The position numbers were made by a program, and so were the translations under genes. DNA of 6,697 nt. Source: Planctomycetota bacterium. GTDB taxonomy: Bacteria; Planctomycetota; Planctomycetia; Planctomycetales; Planctomycetaceae. Below, piece by piece: positions 5,760-6,697 of the stretch (the stretch's first letter is position 1; every line of letters begins with the position of its first letter). Location of the stretch: positions 1 to 6,697 of the forward strand of contig JAPLOC010001204.1 of NCBI GenBank assembly GCA_026692825.1, written 5' to 3'. The notes below the pieces were generated by a model. That model saw nothing but the letters and a program-made list of their open reading frames with translations. It ran no database searches and was not told the origin of the DNA.

Positions 5760-6275
5760 ATGAGCACACCTCCTCAGACTGCCACCGCCAGCCAGCGCCG
5801 GAATACTTCGCAGTTCGTCGGGTTCGAACTGGACGGTCAGGCGTACGCGTTTCGTATCGATCAGATTCAGGAAATCGTGATTCTGAATCAGGTGACGAAA
5901 ACTCCGCAGGTTCCCGACTTTGTCGAAGGAGTCGCCAATCTGCGGGGATCGATCATTCCGATCATCAACCTCCGCAAGCTGTTTCGGCTGACCCCTAAAC
6001 CATCCGACGGAAACACGCGGACGATTGTCGTCAACGTCGGTGAACGAACGATGGGCTGCACGGTCGATCTGGTTTCGCAGGTCATCCGGATTCCGGAAGA
6101 GAACATTCAGTCGGCTCCGGAAACGGTCACGGGCAATGGCGCGCATTACATCTCGGGCTTTGCCCGCGTCGATGGCAAATTGCTGATTCTGCTCGACATT
6201 GACCAGTTGCTCGACCCGCGCAAACTCGAACAGGTCAATCAGGCCGCGGCGCTTGATCTCGCCAAACCGGGCTGA
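5760..6275 (+). CDS. cheW: Chemotaxis coupling protein CheW
   Basis: CheW is the cytoplasmic adaptor that links methyl-accepting chemotaxis receptors to the kinase CheA. The 171-residue product is one CheW domain (about 17-160) after a short Thr/Gln-rich start. Family blocks are QFVGFELDGQAYAFRIDQIQ (18-37), VPDFVEGVANLRGSIIPIIN (51-70) with the conserved NLRG (60-63), VDLVSQVIRIPEENI and ISGFARVDGKLLILLDID. No CheA kinase, receiver or transmitter part is present. ATG 5760 has no good Shine-Dalgarno site (only a weak CTGGA), but it starts the right distance before the domain. A receptor gene follows after 64 bp with no terminator between, so the two are probably co-transcribed. Confidence 0.96.
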   Translation: MSTPPQTATASQRRNTSQFVGFELDGQAYAFRIDQIQEIVILNQVTKTPQVPDFVEGVANLRGSIIPIINLRKLFRLTPKPSDGNTRTIVVNVGERTMGCTVDLVSQVIRIPEENIQSAPETVTGNGAHYISGFARVDGKLLILLDIDQLLDPRKLEQVNQAAALDLAKPG

Positions 6276-6339
6276 TCCCGGCTCGCTTCTCTCACGATTC
6301 GATTTCCACACCCCGCGCTATTCACCCGGATTCCGTACC

Positions 6340-6697
6340 ATGGTCGACCCTATCGCCCGCGCCAACGTCAAGCAGCCTGCGAAGAAACCCGCCGCCTCCC
6401 GTGCCAGTTCCGCCGCCGCCGACCGCGCCGCCATCATCGACGCGCTCAGCCGGTCGCAGGCGATGATCGAATTCCAGATGGATGGCACAGTCCTGAGCGC
6501 CAACGACAATTTTCTGCATGTGATGGGCTATTCGCTTGATGAGGTGGTTGGCAAGCACCACAGTCTGTTCGTTGACGAGGCGACCCGGCAATCCGCCGCC
6601 TACCGCGAGTTCTGGAGCAACCTCAATCGAGGGGAATTCCAGGAAGGGGAATTCCGGCGGGTCGCCCGTGGCGGTCGCGAGGTCTGGCTTCAGGCGA
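6340..6697 (+). CDS. PAS-domain chemoreceptor (probable methyl-accepting chemotaxis protein), 3' end outside window
   Basis: The frame from ATG 6340 stays open to the edge, giving 119 residues. Residues 1-31 are rich in Ala, Lys and Pro with no membrane segment. From about residue 40 a PAS domain begins: AMIEFQMDGTVLSANDNFL (41-59), GYSLDEVVGKHHSLFVDE (63-80), YREFWSNLNRGEFQEGEF (88-105) and GGREVWLQA (111-119). This form of PAS domain, with GKHHSLFVD and REVWLQA, is typical of soluble Aer-like receptors whose later part is a methyl-accepting signalling domain. That part lies beyond the window, so a PAS histidine kinase or diguanylate cyclase remains possible. The adjacent cheW favours a receptor. 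The ligand or cofactor is unknown. No ribosome site is visible. Confidence 0.8.
   Translation, partial: MVDPIARANVKQPAKKPAASRASSAAADRAAIIDALSRSQAMIEFQMDGTVLSANDNFLHVMGYSLDEVVGKHHSLFVDEATRQSAAYREFWSNLNRGEFQEGEFRRVARGGREVWLQA

Noticed and set aside
5100..6311. 403-codon open frame on the minus strand opposite cheW and the cytochrome remnant
   Set aside because: It mirrors the codon pattern of cheW, shows no recognisable domain, is Arg-rich and low in hydrophobic structure, and crosses a strong terminator. It is a high-GC shadow frame.
6631..6655. Direct repeat GGGGAATTCC with 15-base period
   Set aside because: It encodes GEFQEGEF, a normal part of this PAS-domain family, so protein sequence and codon choice explain it.

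Overview
The window looks like an ordinary chromosomal stretch from a Planctomycetota-type bacterium with roughly 60% GC. That assignment is an inference. It rests on a Tat-exported SMP-30 family protein, a multihaem protein with the LGYNDLGMHCMNQDF signature followed by CxxCH motifs, mostly weak or absent Shine-Dalgarno sites, and many small, loosely packed transcription units on both strands. I saw no phage, insertion sequence, CRISPR array, tRNA or rRNA.

Layout from left to right. Positions 1-950 (minus) hold the 5' part of a Tat-exported SMP-30/gluconolactonase-like beta-propeller that runs off the left edge. A divergent gap of about 210 bp leads to ispD (1163-1864, plus), the cytidylyltransferase of the non-mevalonate isoprenoid pathway. 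A hairpin-rich convergent gap separates it from a ten-helix EamA/DMT transporter (2052-2951, minus). That transporter has a possible GTG-initiated leader ORF and a promoter upstream. A regulatory gap of about 360 bp then holds oppositely directed promoters and a structured leader before rplY/ctc (bL25, 3419-4072). A hairpin with a T-run separates rplY from pth (4154-4729). Both genes serve translation: 5S rRNA binding in the ribosome and recycling of peptidyl-tRNA.

Positions 4960-5516 hold the two ends of what I read as a much longer exported multihaem cytochrome-like gene. Its centre is missing, the remaining pieces are in different frames, and one haem-binding cysteine is lost. A strong intrinsic terminator follows (5560-5602). 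The right end is a chemotaxis module: cheW (5760-6275) and, 64 bp downstream, the start of a soluble PAS-domain receptor that is probably a methyl-accepting chemotaxis protein (6340 to the edge). CheW would couple that receptor to CheA, which is not in the window.

I found no convincing new multi-gene system. The observations most worth checking are the internally deleted cytochrome gene, the leader ORF ahead of the transporter, the rplY leader structure, and related hairpins on both sides of ispD.
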